A stretch of 33,829 nucleotides of DNA from Flavobacterium psychrophilum (GCA_943325515.2 CALPPS020000016.1:1-33829), one strand, 5' to 3'. Numbered from the stretch's first letter, positions 8,659-17,300 are shown. Numbers and translations are program-made. The notes: generated by a model from the letters alone, not told the origin.

Positions 8659-10206
8659 TTAAAAAGGAACATCACTATCGTCTTCATTTCTATTGATATT
8701 ACTACCAAAAGCTTCATTAGGTGAAGGTAAGTTCTTGGTTATATAAGGATTATCGTCATGATTCATTTTTGAAGGTAAATCATTAAAAGCACTACTATAT
8801 TCTTCTAAATTATCAAACTTACCTAAGTTGCCTATAAATTTCAGACGAATATTTTCTAGAGAACCATTACGGTGTTTCGCAATGATAAATTCCGCTTGAC
8901 CAGCAGTTGGAGATTGCTCATCATCATCCCATTCATCAATTTTATAATATTCTGGACGGTAAATAAAAGAAACAATATCTGCATCTTGCTCAATTGCTCC
9001 TGATTCACGAAGGTCAGAAAGTAAAGGTCTTTTGCTTGAACCACGTGTTTCCACGGCACGAGATAACTGAGATAATGCAATCACTGGAACTTCCAATTCT
9101 TTAGCCAAAGCTTTTAGATTTCTAGAAATAGTAGAAATTTCTTGCTCTCTGTTTCCTGCTCCTTTTCCATTACTTCCGCCTGCAGTCATCAATTGCAAAT
9201 AGTCCACAATTATTAATTTTATTCCATGTTGCGAAGATAAACGACGTGCTTTTGCACGTAAATCAAATATTGAAAGAGATGGAGTATCATCAATATATAA
9301 TGGTGCACTTTCTAAATCTTTTACTTTTGTTGATAATTGCTCCCACTCATGTTTTTCTAATTTTCCTGTTCTCAATTTTTCTGAAGACAAACCAGTTTCC
9401 GAAGAAATCAAACGAGTAATTAACTGCACTGATGACATTTCTAAAGAGAACAAAGCTACAGGATGCCCAAAATCTATTGCCATATTTCTTGCCATAGAAA
9501 GCACAAAAGCAGTTTTACCCATTCCAGGACGAGCCGCAATAATTATCAAATCTGAAGGTTGCCAACCAGAGGTGATTTTGTCTAATTTTTCAAAACCTGT
9601 GGCAATACCACTCATTCCTTCTTTGTTAGCAATATCTTCAATTCGTTTTTTAGCTTGAATTACAAGGCTTTGAGCTGTTTCTGAGCTACGTTTTATATTT
9701 CCTTGAGTTACTTCATATAATTTAGATTCAGCTTTGTCTAACAAATCAAACACATCTGTAGATTCATCATAGGATTCTTCAATGATTTCAGAGGATATTT
9801 TAATTAAACTACGCTGAATAAATTTCTGTAATATAATTCTTGAATGAAACTCAATGTGTGCAGATGAGGATATTTTTTGTGTTAATTGAATTAGGTAAAA
9901 ATCGCCTCCTGCTATGTCAAGTTTACCTGCTTTTTTTAACTGAGCAGAAACTGTTAATAAATCAATAGGTTGAGAATCTGTGAACAACTGAAAAATAGCT
10001 TCAAAAATGTGCTTATGCCCTTCTTTATAAAAAGCATCCGGCTGAAGGATATCTATTACCTCATCAACTCCTTTCTTATCTATCATCATTGCACCAAGAA
10101 CAGCCTCTTCAAGGTCGAGTGCTTGTGGTGGTAGCTTTCCTTTTTCTAAGTTTATGATAGTAGTTTTATCGACTTTAATTGGGTTAATGTTTCTGAGATT
10201 TTCCAT
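8659..10206 (-). CDS. dnaB: Replicative DNA helicase DnaB
   Basis: A 515-residue hexameric replication-fork helicase. The N-terminal domain (about 20-130, PPQALDLEEAVLGAMM) binds primase. After a linker, the RecA-like motor has Walker A ARPGMGKTAF, a Walker B-type segment LIIVDYLQLM, and SQLSRAVETR and DLRESGAIEQDADIV motifs. The C-terminal tail (about 465-515) is polar and probably disordered and ends in DDSDVPF, an acidic-aromatic tip like those that bind partner proteins. Length and motifs are complete, with no intein. It is a single gene following accA, separated from it by a hairpin terminator. Confidence 0.97.
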   Translation of the reverse strand: MENLRNINPIKVDKTTIINLEKGKLPPQALDLEEAVLGAMMIDKKGVDEVIDILQPDAFYKEGHKHIFEAIFQLFTDSQPIDLLTVSAQLKKAGKLDIAGGDFYLIQLTQKISSSAHIEFHSRIILQKFIQRSLIKISSEIIEESYDESTDVFDLLDKAESKLYEVTQGNIKRSSETAQSLVIQAKKRIEDIANKEGMSGIATGFEKLDKITSGWQPSDLIIIAARPGMGKTAFVLSMARNMAIDFGHPVALFSLEMSSVQLITRLISSETGLSSEKLRTGKLEKHEWEQLSTKVKDLESAPLYIDDTPSLSIFDLRAKARRLSSQHGIKLIIVDYLQLMTAGGSNGKGAGNREQEISTISRNLKALAKELEVPVIALSQLSRAVETRGSSKRPLLSDLRESGAIEQDADIVSFIYRPEYYKIDEWDDDEQSPTAGQAEFIIAKHRNGSLENIRLKFIGNLGKFDNLEEYSSAFNDLPSKMNHDDNPYITKNLPSPNEAFGSNINRNEDDSDVPF

Positions 10207-10293
10207 GTAACGAAAGTAACTAATTTACTAAAATTATCAGCACCGAGTTATTCAAAGTAAATGTTTATAAGTTCCTATTTTTTGTTAATAACC

Positions 10294-10327
10294 AAAAAAA
10301 AATCCGAAACCATTGGGATTCGGATTT
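10294..10327 (-). terminator. Terminator after accA (minus strand)
   Basis: An 8-bp stem (AATCCGAA at 10301-10308 with TTCGGATT at 10319-10326) is preceded on the plus strand by a run of A, which is the U tract for minus-strand transcription. It lies 20 nt past the accA stop and separates accA from dnaB. Confidence 0.8.
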
Positions 10328-10346
10328 ATAATCATTTTATAAGATT

Positions 10347-11300
10347 TTACTCCTTATATTCTCCCATCTTGCTGTATTTATCCATCCTTTGGGTTACTAA
10401 TTCTTCTGTTGATAAATCTTTTAATTCGTTAAAAGCCTTCATTATATATTGTTCAACCGTTTTGAATGTAGTTTCTTTATCGTAATGAGCTCCACCAAGT
10501 GGTTCTGGTATAACATCATCAACTAATTTCATTTTTTTCATGTCTGAAGAAGTCAGCTTAAGCGCTTCGGCTGCTTGTTCTTTATACTCCCAACTTTTCC
10601 ATAATATAGAAGAACAAGACTCAGGAGAAATGACAGAATACCATGTGTTTTCTAACATTAAAACTCTATCTCCTACTCCTATTCCTAGAGCTCCACCAGA
10701 AGCACCCTCACCTATGATAACACATATAATTGGTACTTTCAATCTTACCATTTCTAATATATTTCTAGCGATTGCCTCTCCTTGTCCTCTTTCTTCGGCT
10801 TCCATACCTGGATAGGCTCCAGGGGTATCAATAAGGGTAACTACTGGAATACCAAATTTCTCTGCCATTTTCATCAAACGCAAAGCTTTACGATAACCTT
10901 CTGGACTTGCCATACCGAAATTACGCAATTGACGCATTTTTGTATTAACCCCTTTTTGTTGTCCTATTAACATAAATGATTGTCCATCAATTTTTCCTAA
11001 TCCACCAATCATGGCTTTGTCATCTTTAAAATTTCTGTCACCAAACATTTCAAGGAAAGTACCATTAGTTAAATTGGTAATATGTTCTAAGGTATAAGGT
11101 CGATTTGGATGGCGTGATAGCTGAACTCTTTGCCAAGCGGTAAGATTTTTATAAATTTTACGTTTGGTTTCTTCTAATTTTTTTTCAATTTGTTGGCAAG
11201 TAGCGGTGACATCGACATTAGATTCAGTACCAATAATTAAGCATTTGTCGAGTTGTTCTTCTAATTCTTTGATAGGAAGTTCAAAATCTAAATATTCCAT
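10347..11300 (-). CDS. accA: Acetyl-CoA carboxylase carboxyltransferase subunit alpha
   Basis: A 317-residue AccA. With AccD it transfers the carboxyl group from carboxybiotin on AccB to acetyl-CoA, giving malonyl-CoA for fatty-acid synthesis. The crotonase-like core is recognisable from [20 protein letters not shown] and the oxyanion-forming [15 protein letters not shown] stretch. The N-terminal helical segment ([14 protein letters not shown]) and the length are normal for the family. No other acc gene is nearby, which is usual in this phylum. It has its own -7 element upstream and a terminator downstream, so it is probably transcribed alone. Confidence 0.97.
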   Translation of the reverse strand: MEYLDFELPIKELEEQLDKCLIIGTESNVDVTATCQQIEKKLEETKRKIYKNLTAWQRVQLSRHPNRPYTLEHITNLTNGTFLEMFGDRNFKDDKAMIGGLGKIDGQSFMLIGQQKGVNTKMRQLRNFGMASPEGYRKALRLMKMAEKFGIPVVTLIDTPGAYPGMEAEERGQGEAIARNILEMVRLKVPIICVIIGEGASGGALGIGVGDRVLMLENTWYSVISPESCSSILWKSWEYKEQAAEALKLTSSDMKKMKLVDDVIPEPLGGAHYDKETTFKTVEQYIMKAFNELKDLSTEELVTQRMDKYSKMGEYKE

Positions 11301-11330
11301 AGAGTTGTTAGTTTTTGTTTAATCGAACCG

Positions 11331-11338
11331 CAAATATA
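11331..11338 (-). promoter_or_regulatory. Bacteroidota -7 element for accA
   Basis: The minus strand reads TATATTTG, an exact TAnnTTTG, 30 nt upstream of the accA ATG. The upstream -33 region is T-rich without a clear TTTG. Confidence 0.55.
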
Positions 11339-11407
11339 AAATTTTAAATTGTGATAAAAAGCACTTACTTAAGATTAGTTTTAAACAACATTAACCTTTA
11401 TCTAACA

Positions 11408-12292
11408 TTAATTTAATTTTAATTTTTGGCTTTTTATGATAGCATTTAATAATACCGTTAGCAAAATTATGAAAGCACCTATATAAAATTCAAAGCTCAT
11501 TCTTTCTTTATCTTTAAAAATCAAAACAGCTAAAACTATACCATAAATAGGTTCTAAATTGATGGTAAGCATTACTGTGTAAGGACTTAAAAACTTCATA
11601 ACCGAAGTTGATGCTATAAAAGCATAAGCAGTGCAAACCGAACTTAAAATCAACAAATACATTAAATCTTGAGCAGAAAGCTGGAAAAAAGTTGGAGAAA
11701 AACTATGGTTAAAGAAGAGTAAAAAAGTAAAAAAAATAACCCCTCCTGTGAGTTCATAAAATGAAATAATTGTTGGGTCATGCTCCTTAACAAACTTAGA
11801 ATTAATAACAGCAAATAAGGCCGATAGAAAAGCTGAAGTCAATGCGATTATGATTCCCAAAAAATAATTTCCTTCCACCTTAAATATAATATATAAACCA
11901 AAAACAACAAGTAATCCAAAAAAAACTTCATATCGCACTATTTTTTTACCATATAATATTGGTTCTAATAATGAAGTAAACAAAGCTCCTGTTGAAAGAC
12001 ATGCTAAGGTTATAGAAATGTTTGAGATTTTGATGGCGTGAAAAAATGTAAACCAATGTAAAGCAATAATCAACCCTGAGAATAAAAACTGCAACAACAC
12101 TTTTTTTGAAATACGTAAAGAGATTTTTTTGAAGTAAATATAAACAGCTATAAATCCTACTGCGAATAGCATTCGAAACCAAACTAATGGTAAAGCATCC
12201 AAAGAAATCAATGCCCCAAGAACGGCTGTAAACCCCCAAATGAATACTATCAAATGAAGATGCAAATAGCTCTTCACATTATCGTTTAGCAT
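11408..12292 (-). CDS. EamA/DMT family transporter
   Basis: A 294-residue inner-membrane protein with about ten hydrophobic helices in two EamA repeats (roughly residues 8-140 and 150-290), the hallmark of the drug/metabolite transporter superfamily. Motifs such as HLIVFIWGFTAVLG in helix 1 and LTINLEPIYGIVLAVLIF near helix 9 fit the RhaT/EamA group, which exports or imports small metabolites. The substrate cannot be predicted. Its start overlaps the end of the upstream permease gene by 14 nt, so the two are translationally linked, with tgt probably heading the same operon. No terminator is evident downstream. Confidence 0.9.
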   Translation of the reverse strand: MLNDNVKSYLHLHLIVFIWGFTAVLGALISLDALPLVWFRMLFAVGFIAVYIYFKKISLRISKKVLLQFLFSGLIIALHWFTFFHAIKISNISITLACLSTGALFTSLLEPILYGKKIVRYEVFFGLLVVFGLYIIFKVEGNYFLGIIIALTSAFLSALFAVINSKFVKEHDPTIISFYELTGGVIFFTFLLFFNHSFSPTFFQLSAQDLMYLLILSSVCTAYAFIASTSVMKFLSPYTVMLTINLEPIYGIVLAVLIFKDKERMSFEFYIGAFIILLTVLLNAIIKSQKLKLN

Positions 12293-13364
12293 TCCTTAAA
12301 AGAAAAATAGCTAGTATTCCAAAAACAATATTTGGTGTCCAAACAGCCAATAATGGTGGAGCAGCTGACTTCTCTGCCAAAACACCAAAAACCTTATCTA
12401 AGAACACAAAAGCAAACGCTAATATAATTCCAATAGCTAGATTAGTTCCCATGCCACCACGACGCTTCATAGAAGATACGGCAACAGCAATAATAGTTAA
12501 GATAAATGCCGAAACTGGTATACTATATTTTTTATATAAAACAACTAAATAGACATTTATATTAGAAGAACCTCTAGCTTTTTCTTTATCTATAAATTTA
12601 TTCAAATCATCTAAAGGTAGGGTTTCTGCAATAAAAACAACTGGTGTTAAATCTTCTAAATCAAAATTGAAAACAGTATCTTTTTTTTCGCCTGATTCTA
12701 TACTATCACCAAACTTACCGATCTTTCTTTTGCTATAATTGAATAAAGTATAAGTACTGTCTTTTACATTCCATTTAATTCTGTTTGCAATTAATTTATA
12801 CTTCAACTTATCGCCATCAAATTTTTCCATAGAAAAATTAAAAGCCATTTTTGAAATTTCATTAAAATTACTCACAAAAATATATTCATCTTTACTAATT
12901 TGACGAAACACATCAGAATTGTTTCGCATATCATTAACACCATCAGTTGTGAGATAGGTATATCTGAAGCTTTTAAAACCAGCACTTGCTTTAGGCACTA
13001 AAAAAATAGTCATTAATAAGGCTAAAGCAGATATAATTGTTGCCCCAATAATATAAGGACGCATAAATCTTGAAAAAGAAATCCCCGAACTTAAAATGGC
13101 TATAATCTCAGTATTATTAGCCAATTTTGAAGTAAACCAAATAACAGAAAGAAACAAAAATATAGGAAATAAAAGATTGGCAAAATAAATCGTAAAGTCT
13201 AAATAATATCTTGCAATAGCACTAAAAGCCACATGATTTTCTATCATCTTATTGACTTTCTCCGAAACATCAATCACTATGCCTATGGGAATAAACATTA
13301 GCAACATTACGGAGAATGTAGCTAGATAGCGTTTAAGAATATATTTGTCAATTATTTTTAGCAT
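12279..13364 (-). CDS. LptF/LptG family permease (YjgP/YjgQ)
   Basis: A 361-residue inner-membrane permease of the lipopolysaccharide export ABC system. Three hydrophobic helices lie in the N-terminal 120 residues, a soluble periplasmic beta-rich domain occupies about 130-265, and three more helices form the C-terminus, the canonical LptF/G topology. The N-terminal IIDKYILKRYLATF motif is typical. LptF and LptG pair with LptB to lift LPS to the periplasmic bridge. Which of the two this is cannot be decided here. It lies 78 nt downstream of tgt and overlaps the transporter after it by 14 nt. Confidence 0.92.
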   Translation of the reverse strand: MLKIIDKYILKRYLATFSVMLLMFIPIGIVIDVSEKVNKMIENHVAFSAIARYYLDFTIYFANLLFPIFLFLSVIWFTSKLANNTEIIAILSSGISFSRFMRPYIIGATIISALALLMTIFLVPKASAGFKSFRYTYLTTDGVNDMRNNSDVFRQISKDEYIFVSNFNEISKMAFNFSMEKFDGDKLKYKLIANRIKWNVKDSTYTLFNYSKRKIGKFGDSIESGEKKDTVFNFDLEDLTPVVFIAETLPLDDLNKFIDKEKARGSSNINVYLVVLYKKYSIPVSAFILTIIAVAVSSMKRRGGMGTNLAIGIILAFAFVFLDKVFGVLAEKSAAPPLLAVWTPNIVFGILAIFLLRNAKR

Positions 13365-13376
13365 GTAGTTGGTTTC

Positions 13377-13404
13377 GGGTTCAAGGTTTTGGGTTCAAAG
13401 TTTT
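13377..13404. repeat. 14-bp tandem duplication between tgt and the Lpt permease
   Basis: GGGTTCAAGGTTTT (13377-13390) is followed directly by GGGTTCAAAGTTTT (13391-13404), differing at one base. A short inverted repeat (GAGTAT/ATACTC, 13406-13422) follows. The block fills the leader region of the permease gene. Confidence 0.8.
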
Positions 13405-13442
13405 CGAGTATTTACTATACTCCTATCTTTAAACTCGTAACT

Positions 13443-14573
13443 TTATAATCGTTGGCTCATATTTTTAACCATCATCTCTTTCCAAACTCTAAAATCTCCT
13501 GCTAAGATATGTTTTCTGGCCTCACGAACCAACCAAATATAAAAACCTAAATTGTGAATCGTAGCAATTTGTTTCCCTAAATATTCATTAGCAGCAAACA
13601 AGTGACGTAAATAGGCTTTTGTATATTCGGTATCTACAAAAGTATAACCCATTTCATCAACAGGAGAAAAGTCGTCTTCCCACTTTTTATTTTTGATGTT
13701 TATTGTTCCGTTAGCAGTAAATAACATTCCGTTTCTTGCATTACGAGTAGGCATTACACAGTCAAACATGTCAATCCCTAAAGCAATGTTTTCCAAAATA
13801 TTTATTGGAGTTCCTACACCCATCAAATAACGTGGCTTATCTTGAGGTAAAATAGCAGTTACTACCTCAGTCATAGCATACATTTCTTCGGCTGGTTCAC
13901 CAACTGATAATCCACCTATAGCATTGCCTTGTGCTCCAGCATTGGCAATATATTCAGCCGACTGTTGACGCAAATCTTTATAGGTACTTCCTTGAACTAT
14001 CGGAAAAAAAGTTTGGTCATATCCATATTTAACAGGCACTTTTTCCAAATGATTTATACATCTATCTAACCATCGATGTGTCATATGCATAGAACGTTGT
14101 GCATAGCGATAATCACATGGATAAGGCGTACACTCGTCAAAAGCCATAATAATATCAGCACCTATGGTTCTTTGAATTTCCATAACATTTTCTGGAGTAA
14201 AAAAATGGTACGAACCATCAATATGAGATTTGAACTTTACGCCTTCTTCCTTTATTTTTCTATTTGCCGAAAGTGAATAGACTTGATAGCCACCACTATC
14301 CGTCAAAATATTTCTATCCCAATTCATAAACTTGTGCAAACCTCCAGCCTTTTCCAAGATTGCAGTTTGCGGACGCAAGTATAAATGATAGGTATTCCCA
14401 AGAATAATGTCGGGATTTATTTCTTCTTTTAATTCACGTTGGTGAACACCTTTTACAGATGCTACAGTGCCTACAGGCATGAATATTGGAGTTTCAATCA
14501 CTCCATGATCCGTTGTAATACTTCCGGCACGCGCTTTTGAATTAGGGTCTTTGGCTAATAAGTCAAATTTCAT
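13443..14573 (-). CDS. tgt: tRNA-guanine transglycosylase
   Basis: A 376-residue Tgt, which swaps guanine 34 for preQ1 in tRNAs with GUN anticodons (queuosine pathway). DSGGYQ gives the general acid/base Asp92, and MFDCVMPTRNARNG contains the nucleophile Asp270. VQGSTYKDLR and GGLSVGEP are the substrate-binding loops. The C-terminal zinc site is unusual: aligned to the usual CxCxxC before 'AYLHHL', positions 308, 310 and 313 are Gly, Thr and Asp, and only His339 (TIHNL) remains. The gene has a -7 element 20 nt upstream, with a heptanucleotide repeat in the -33 zone, and heads the operon with the Lpt permease and transporter. Confidence 0.96.
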   Translation of the reverse strand: MKFDLLAKDPNSKARAGSITTDHGVIETPIFMPVGTVASVKGVHQRELKEEINPDIILGNTYHLYLRPQTAILEKAGGLHKFMNWDRNILTDSGGYQVYSLSANRKIKEEGVKFKSHIDGSYHFFTPENVMEIQRTIGADIIMAFDECTPYPCDYRYAQRSMHMTHRWLDRCINHLEKVPVKYGYDQTFFPIVQGSTYKDLRQQSAEYIANAGAQGNAIGGLSVGEPAEEMYAMTEVVTAILPQDKPRYLMGVGTPINILENIALGIDMFDCVMPTRNARNGMLFTANGTINIKNKKWEDDFSPVDEMGYTFVDTEYTKAYLRHLFAANEYLGKQIATIHNLGFYIWLVREARKHILAGDFRVWKEMMVKNMSQRL

Positions 14574-14592
14574 AAAGGTAATTTACAGCTCG

Positions 14593-14600
14593 CAAAGATA
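14593..14600 (-). promoter_or_regulatory. Bacteroidota -7 element for tgt
   Basis: The minus strand reads TATCTTTG (exact TAnnTTTG), 20 nt upstream of the tgt ATG. The place where a -33 TTTG would lie (about 14620-14625) is inside the heptamer repeat. Confidence 0.6.
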
Positions 14601-14603
14601 AAA

Positions 14604-14636
14604 GAATTGTGAATTGTGAATTGTGAATTGTGAATT
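14604..14636. repeat. Heptanucleotide tandem repeat (GAATTGT, about 4.7 copies)
   Basis: GAATTGT occurs at 14604, 14611, 14618 and 14625 without interruption, followed by a partial copy. It lies immediately upstream of the tgt -7 element. The copies are identical, which points to slippage or recent expansion. Confidence 0.95.
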
Positions 14637-14658
14637 TATTTAACAGTGTTATGCACAT

Positions 14659-14692
14659 AAAAAAAGACAACTCACCATTTTAACGAGTTGCC
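14659..14692 (-). terminator. Terminator downstream of the small acidic gene
   Basis: On the minus strand GGCAACTC (14692-14685) pairs with GAGTTGTC (14673-14666) with one G-U pair and runs into seven U. It sits about 14 nt after a TAG at 14706-14708 but about 137 nt after the TGA that closes the annotated gene. Confidence 0.8.
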
Positions 14693-14705
14693 TTTTTGCA
14701 GTTAA

Positions 14706-14828
14706 CTAAACTTTTTTTAAAGAAATGCTTGGAAAAGCAACATTATTTCTTTTCAGGAATAATAGAGAACCATCTTCATTTGGATTAGGATTCTCCTGAT
14801 AGTTTAGCAACTCTTCATCAGAGTTGCT
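14706..14828 (-). other. Possible continuation of the small acidic gene past an in-frame TGA
   Basis: Directly after the TGA at 14829-14831, the same frame stays open for 40 codons and ends with TAG at 14706-14708. The translation begins SNSDEELLNYQENPNPNEDG, as acidic and polar as the gene before it, and echoes its last residues (DDDLENYPNG). The terminator follows this second stop closely. This suggests either a recent nonsense mutation that shortened the gene, stop read-through, or a sequencing error. The final 20 residues (LLFLKRNNVAFPSISLKKV) are less acidic, so part of the open frame may be chance. Confidence 0.45.
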
Positions 14829-15128
14829 TCAACCATTTGGGTAGTTTTCTAAATCATCATCTTCAGTTCCTTCATCTGTCATGTTATTTTCATAAACTTC
14901 ATTTGTAATTTGACTAGAGGTAGTGTCTCTGTTATCATGTGAAACACGATCAGTTTTGGAGTCTGTAATAACAACTGTTTTTTGATGAGGCTTTTCTTCC
15001 GAATGCGAATCATATTTACTTTCCGTTTGTGCTCGATTTAAATCTTGACCATTTAAGCCAGAATTACTAGTAGTGTTCTGGTCGTTTCTGTAGCCCTGAG
15101 CAGAGATAATATTTTTTTTATTCTCCAT
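14829..15128 (-). CDS. Small acidic low-complexity protein of unknown function
   Basis: A 99-residue protein, highly polar and rich in Asn, Asp, Glu, Ser and Thr, with no hydrophobic segment, no cysteine and no known domain. It reads as intrinsically disordered, with an acidic C-terminus (DEGTEDDDLENYPNG). I do not recognise it as a named family. It may be a stress- or envelope-related disordered protein, but that is only a guess. It stands alone between tgt and transketolase, with its own terminator downstream and more than 350 nt of non-coding sequence upstream. The TGA stop may be secondary (see the following open frame), in which case the ancestral protein had about 140 residues. Confidence 0.65.
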   Translation of the reverse strand: MENKKNIISAQGYRNDQNTTSNSGLNGQDLNRAQTESKYDSHSEEKPHQKTVVITDSKTDRVSHDNRDTTSSQITNEVYENNMTDEGTEDDDLENYPNG

Positions 15129-15483
15129 GATATTTCTTTTTTAGTTAATGCTATTTCTTTATAAACGGTTGATAGTGATTTTTGCTCTTACTGATTCATT
15201 TTTTAGCCTTTTTTGATTTTTTTGTAGATCAAGCTATTGATTATAATTTTTAGTATTAATAACCTTTTGAGTTATCTTCCATTTAATTTTTATACTTTTT
15301 GTTTGTGCTTTAGTAAAAGTAGTTCAATCCATTAGCCATTATTTACAAAATTCAATATGGGAATTATATAATTACCACATGGACAAAAATGAATTGTTTT
15401 ATATTAATAACTTGTGATAAAATCATTTGCCATACTTTAAAATTAGAATTACTTTTAACGGCAAATAATTATAACTACAAATA
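15129..15483. other. Intergenic region between divergent genes
   Basis: 355 nt, strongly AT-rich, between the divergent small acidic gene and transketolase. I found no ORF above about 12 codons that looks coding and no RNA gene. Apart from the transketolase promoter at its right end I see no assignable structure. The T-rich left half must contain the promoter of the acidic gene, but no TAnnTTTG element is clear there. Confidence 0.6.
15426..15457 (+). promoter_or_regulatory. Promoter of the transketolase operon
   Basis: TTTG at 15426-15429, a 20-nt spacer, then TACTTTTA at 15450-15457 (seven of eight to TAnnTTTG). The ATG follows 26 nt later, so the leader is about 20 nt. Confidence 0.6.
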
Positions 15484-16329
15484 ATGTCAAACATTCAACA
15501 ACTACAAGATTTTACAACTCAAGTAAGAAGAGACATTCTTCGCATGGTACACGCTGTGAACTCTGGACATCCTGGAGGTTCATTAGGATGTGCTGAATTC
15601 TTCACTGTACTTTATCTACAGCAATTAAAAAGAAACTCAAGTTTCAACATGGACGGCATTGGTGAAGATTTATTCTTCTTGTCTAATGGTCACATTTCTC
15701 CAGTTTTTTATAGCGTTTTAGCTCGTACTGGTTATTTCCCGGTTTCGGAGTTAGACACTTTTAGAAAATTGAATTCCCGTTTACAAGGCCATCCCACTAC
15801 GCATGAAGGGTTACCAGGAATTCGAGTAGCATCTGGGTCATTAGGGCAAGGCTTATCTGTTGCTATAGGAGCTGCACAAGCAAAAAAACTTAATGAAGAT
15901 GACTATCTTGTCTATGCTTTATTGGGTGATGGTGAATTGCAAGAAGGGCAAAACTGGGAAGCTATTATGTATGCTTCTGCAAAAAAAGTGGACAATCTTA
16001 TCGCAACTATTGATTATAACGGACAACAAATTGATGGTTCTACAGATGAAGTATTGAACATGGGAAATCTTAAAGCTAAATTTGAAGCTTTTGATTGGGA
16101 TGTTATAGAAATTAAAGAAGGTAACACTATAGAAGCCATTATTGTTGGAATGACCGAAGCGAAGTCAAGAACAGGTAAAGGCAAACCTGTTTGTGTTTTA
16201 CTACACACCGTTATGGGTAATGGAGTAGATTATATGATGCACACCCATGCTTGGCATGGAAAAGCCCCAAACGATGAACAGTTAGCCAACGGATTATCAC
16301 AAAATCCAGTAACATTAGGAGATTATTAG
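15484..16329 (+). CDS. Transketolase, N-terminal (TPP-binding) subunit
   Basis: A 281-residue protein equal to the first half of a classical transketolase, which moves two-carbon units between sugar phosphates in the non-oxidative pentose phosphate pathway. GHPGGSLGCAEFFTVLY is the N-terminal substrate/TPP region. GDGELQEGQNWEA followed by DYNGQQIDG is the thiamine-diphosphate motif (GDG to N). The pyrimidine-binding half is encoded by the next gene, which starts 4 nt after this stop. The two should assemble into one active enzyme, and co-translation from one mRNA would keep them equimolar. Split transketolases are widespread, so this is not a broken gene. Confidence 0.95.
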   Translation: MSNIQQLQDFTTQVRRDILRMVHAVNSGHPGGSLGCAEFFTVLYLQQLKRNSSFNMDGIGEDLFFLSNGHISPVFYSVLARTGYFPVSELDTFRKLNSRLQGHPTTHEGLPGIRVASGSLGQGLSVAIGAAQAKKLNEDDYLVYALLGDGELQEGQNWEAIMYASAKKVDNLIATIDYNGQQIDGSTDEVLNMGNLKAKFEAFDWDVIEIKEGNTIEAIIVGMTEAKSRTGKGKPVCVLLHTVMGNGVDYMMHTHAWHGKAPNDEQLANGLSQNPVTLGDY

Positions 16330-16333
16330 CATT

Positions 16334-17287
16334 ATGAAAAAATACGAAAACACAGGAAGTAAAGATACCCGTTCAGGTTTCGGAGCAGGAATGACAGAAC
16401 TCGGACAAAAAAATGAAAACGTTGTGGCTCTTTGTGCCGATTTAATTGGATCCTTAAAGTTTGACGATTTCAAGAAAAATCATCCGGAACGCTTTTTCCA
16501 AATCGGAATTGCTGAAGCCAATATGATTAGTATTGCTGCTGGTTTAACTATAGGTGGCAAAATTCCGTTTACCGGAACCTTTGCTAACTTTTCTACGGGA
16601 AGAGTTTACGACCAAATTCGTCAATCGGTAGCATATTCTGATAAGAATGTGAAAATTTGTGCTTCACATGCTGGATTAACTTTGGGTGAAGATGGTGCCA
16701 CACACCAAATTTTAGAAGACATTGGTTTAATGAAAATGTTACCGGGAATGACCGTAATCAATACTTGTGATTATAACCAAACCAAAGCGGCAACATTAGC
16801 CATTGCTGACCATCACGGTCCAGTTTATTTGCGTTTTGGTCGCCCAGTCGTTCCCAATTTTACTCCCGCAGATGAACCTTTTGTAATTGGTAAAGCAATT
16901 ACACTTAATGAAGGTACAGATGTAACTATCATAGCTACAGGACACTTGGTTTGGGAAGCTTTAATTGCTGCAGAAGCACTAGAAACTCAAGGTATTTCGG
17001 CAGAAGTAATCAATATCCATACTATTAAACCACTAGATAATGAAGCTATATTGAAATCAGTTGCTAAAACGGGTTGCGTAGTAACTGCTGAAGAACATAA
17101 TATTTTAGGTGGTTTGGGGGAAAGTGTTGCTAGAGTCTTAGCACTAAACAATCCAAAACCACAAGAGTTTGTTGCGGTAAATGATAGCTTTGGCGAAAGC
17201 GGCACACCAGTTCAATTAATGGAAAAATACAAACTTAACCATCAAGCCATTGTGGAAGCTGTTGAAAAAGTGATAAAGAGAAAATAA
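16334..17287 (+). CDS. Transketolase, C-terminal (Pyr and C-terminal domain) subunit
   Basis: A 317-residue protein equal to the second half of transketolase. GIAEANMISIAAGL contains the conserved Glu61 that activates the thiamine ring in the partner subunit. CASHAGLTLGEDGATHQ and YLRFGRPVVP belong to the substrate channel, and the last 120 residues form the C-terminal Rossmann-like domain (TAEEHNILGGLGESV). It is similar in layout to the C-terminal half of DXP synthase, but pairing with the preceding gene supports transketolase. A strong terminator lies 14 nt after the stop. Confidence 0.95.
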   Translation: MKKYENTGSKDTRSGFGAGMTELGQKNENVVALCADLIGSLKFDDFKKNHPERFFQIGIAEANMISIAAGLTIGGKIPFTGTFANFSTGRVYDQIRQSVAYSDKNVKICASHAGLTLGEDGATHQILEDIGLMKMLPGMTVINTCDYNQTKAATLAIADHHGPVYLRFGRPVVPNFTPADEPFVIGKAITLNEGTDVTIIATGHLVWEALIAAEALETQGISAEVINIHTIKPLDNEAILKSVAKTGCVVTAEEHNILGGLGESVARVLALNNPKPQEFVAVNDSFGESGTPVQLMEKYKLNHQAIVEAVEKVIKRK

Positions 17288-17300
17288 TATTTTCAATAAA

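Noticed and set aside
10540..10970. Plus-strand ORFs opposite accA
   Set aside because: They lie wholly inside accA on the other strand and show no domain or promoter.
15379..15417. 12-codon ORF (MDKNELFYINNL) before transketolase
   Set aside because: Too short, no conserved feature, and it ends well before the transketolase promoter.
15484..17287. Broken transketolase gene
   Set aside because: The two halves each have complete domain ends and their own start and stop; two-gene transketolases are a normal bacterial form.
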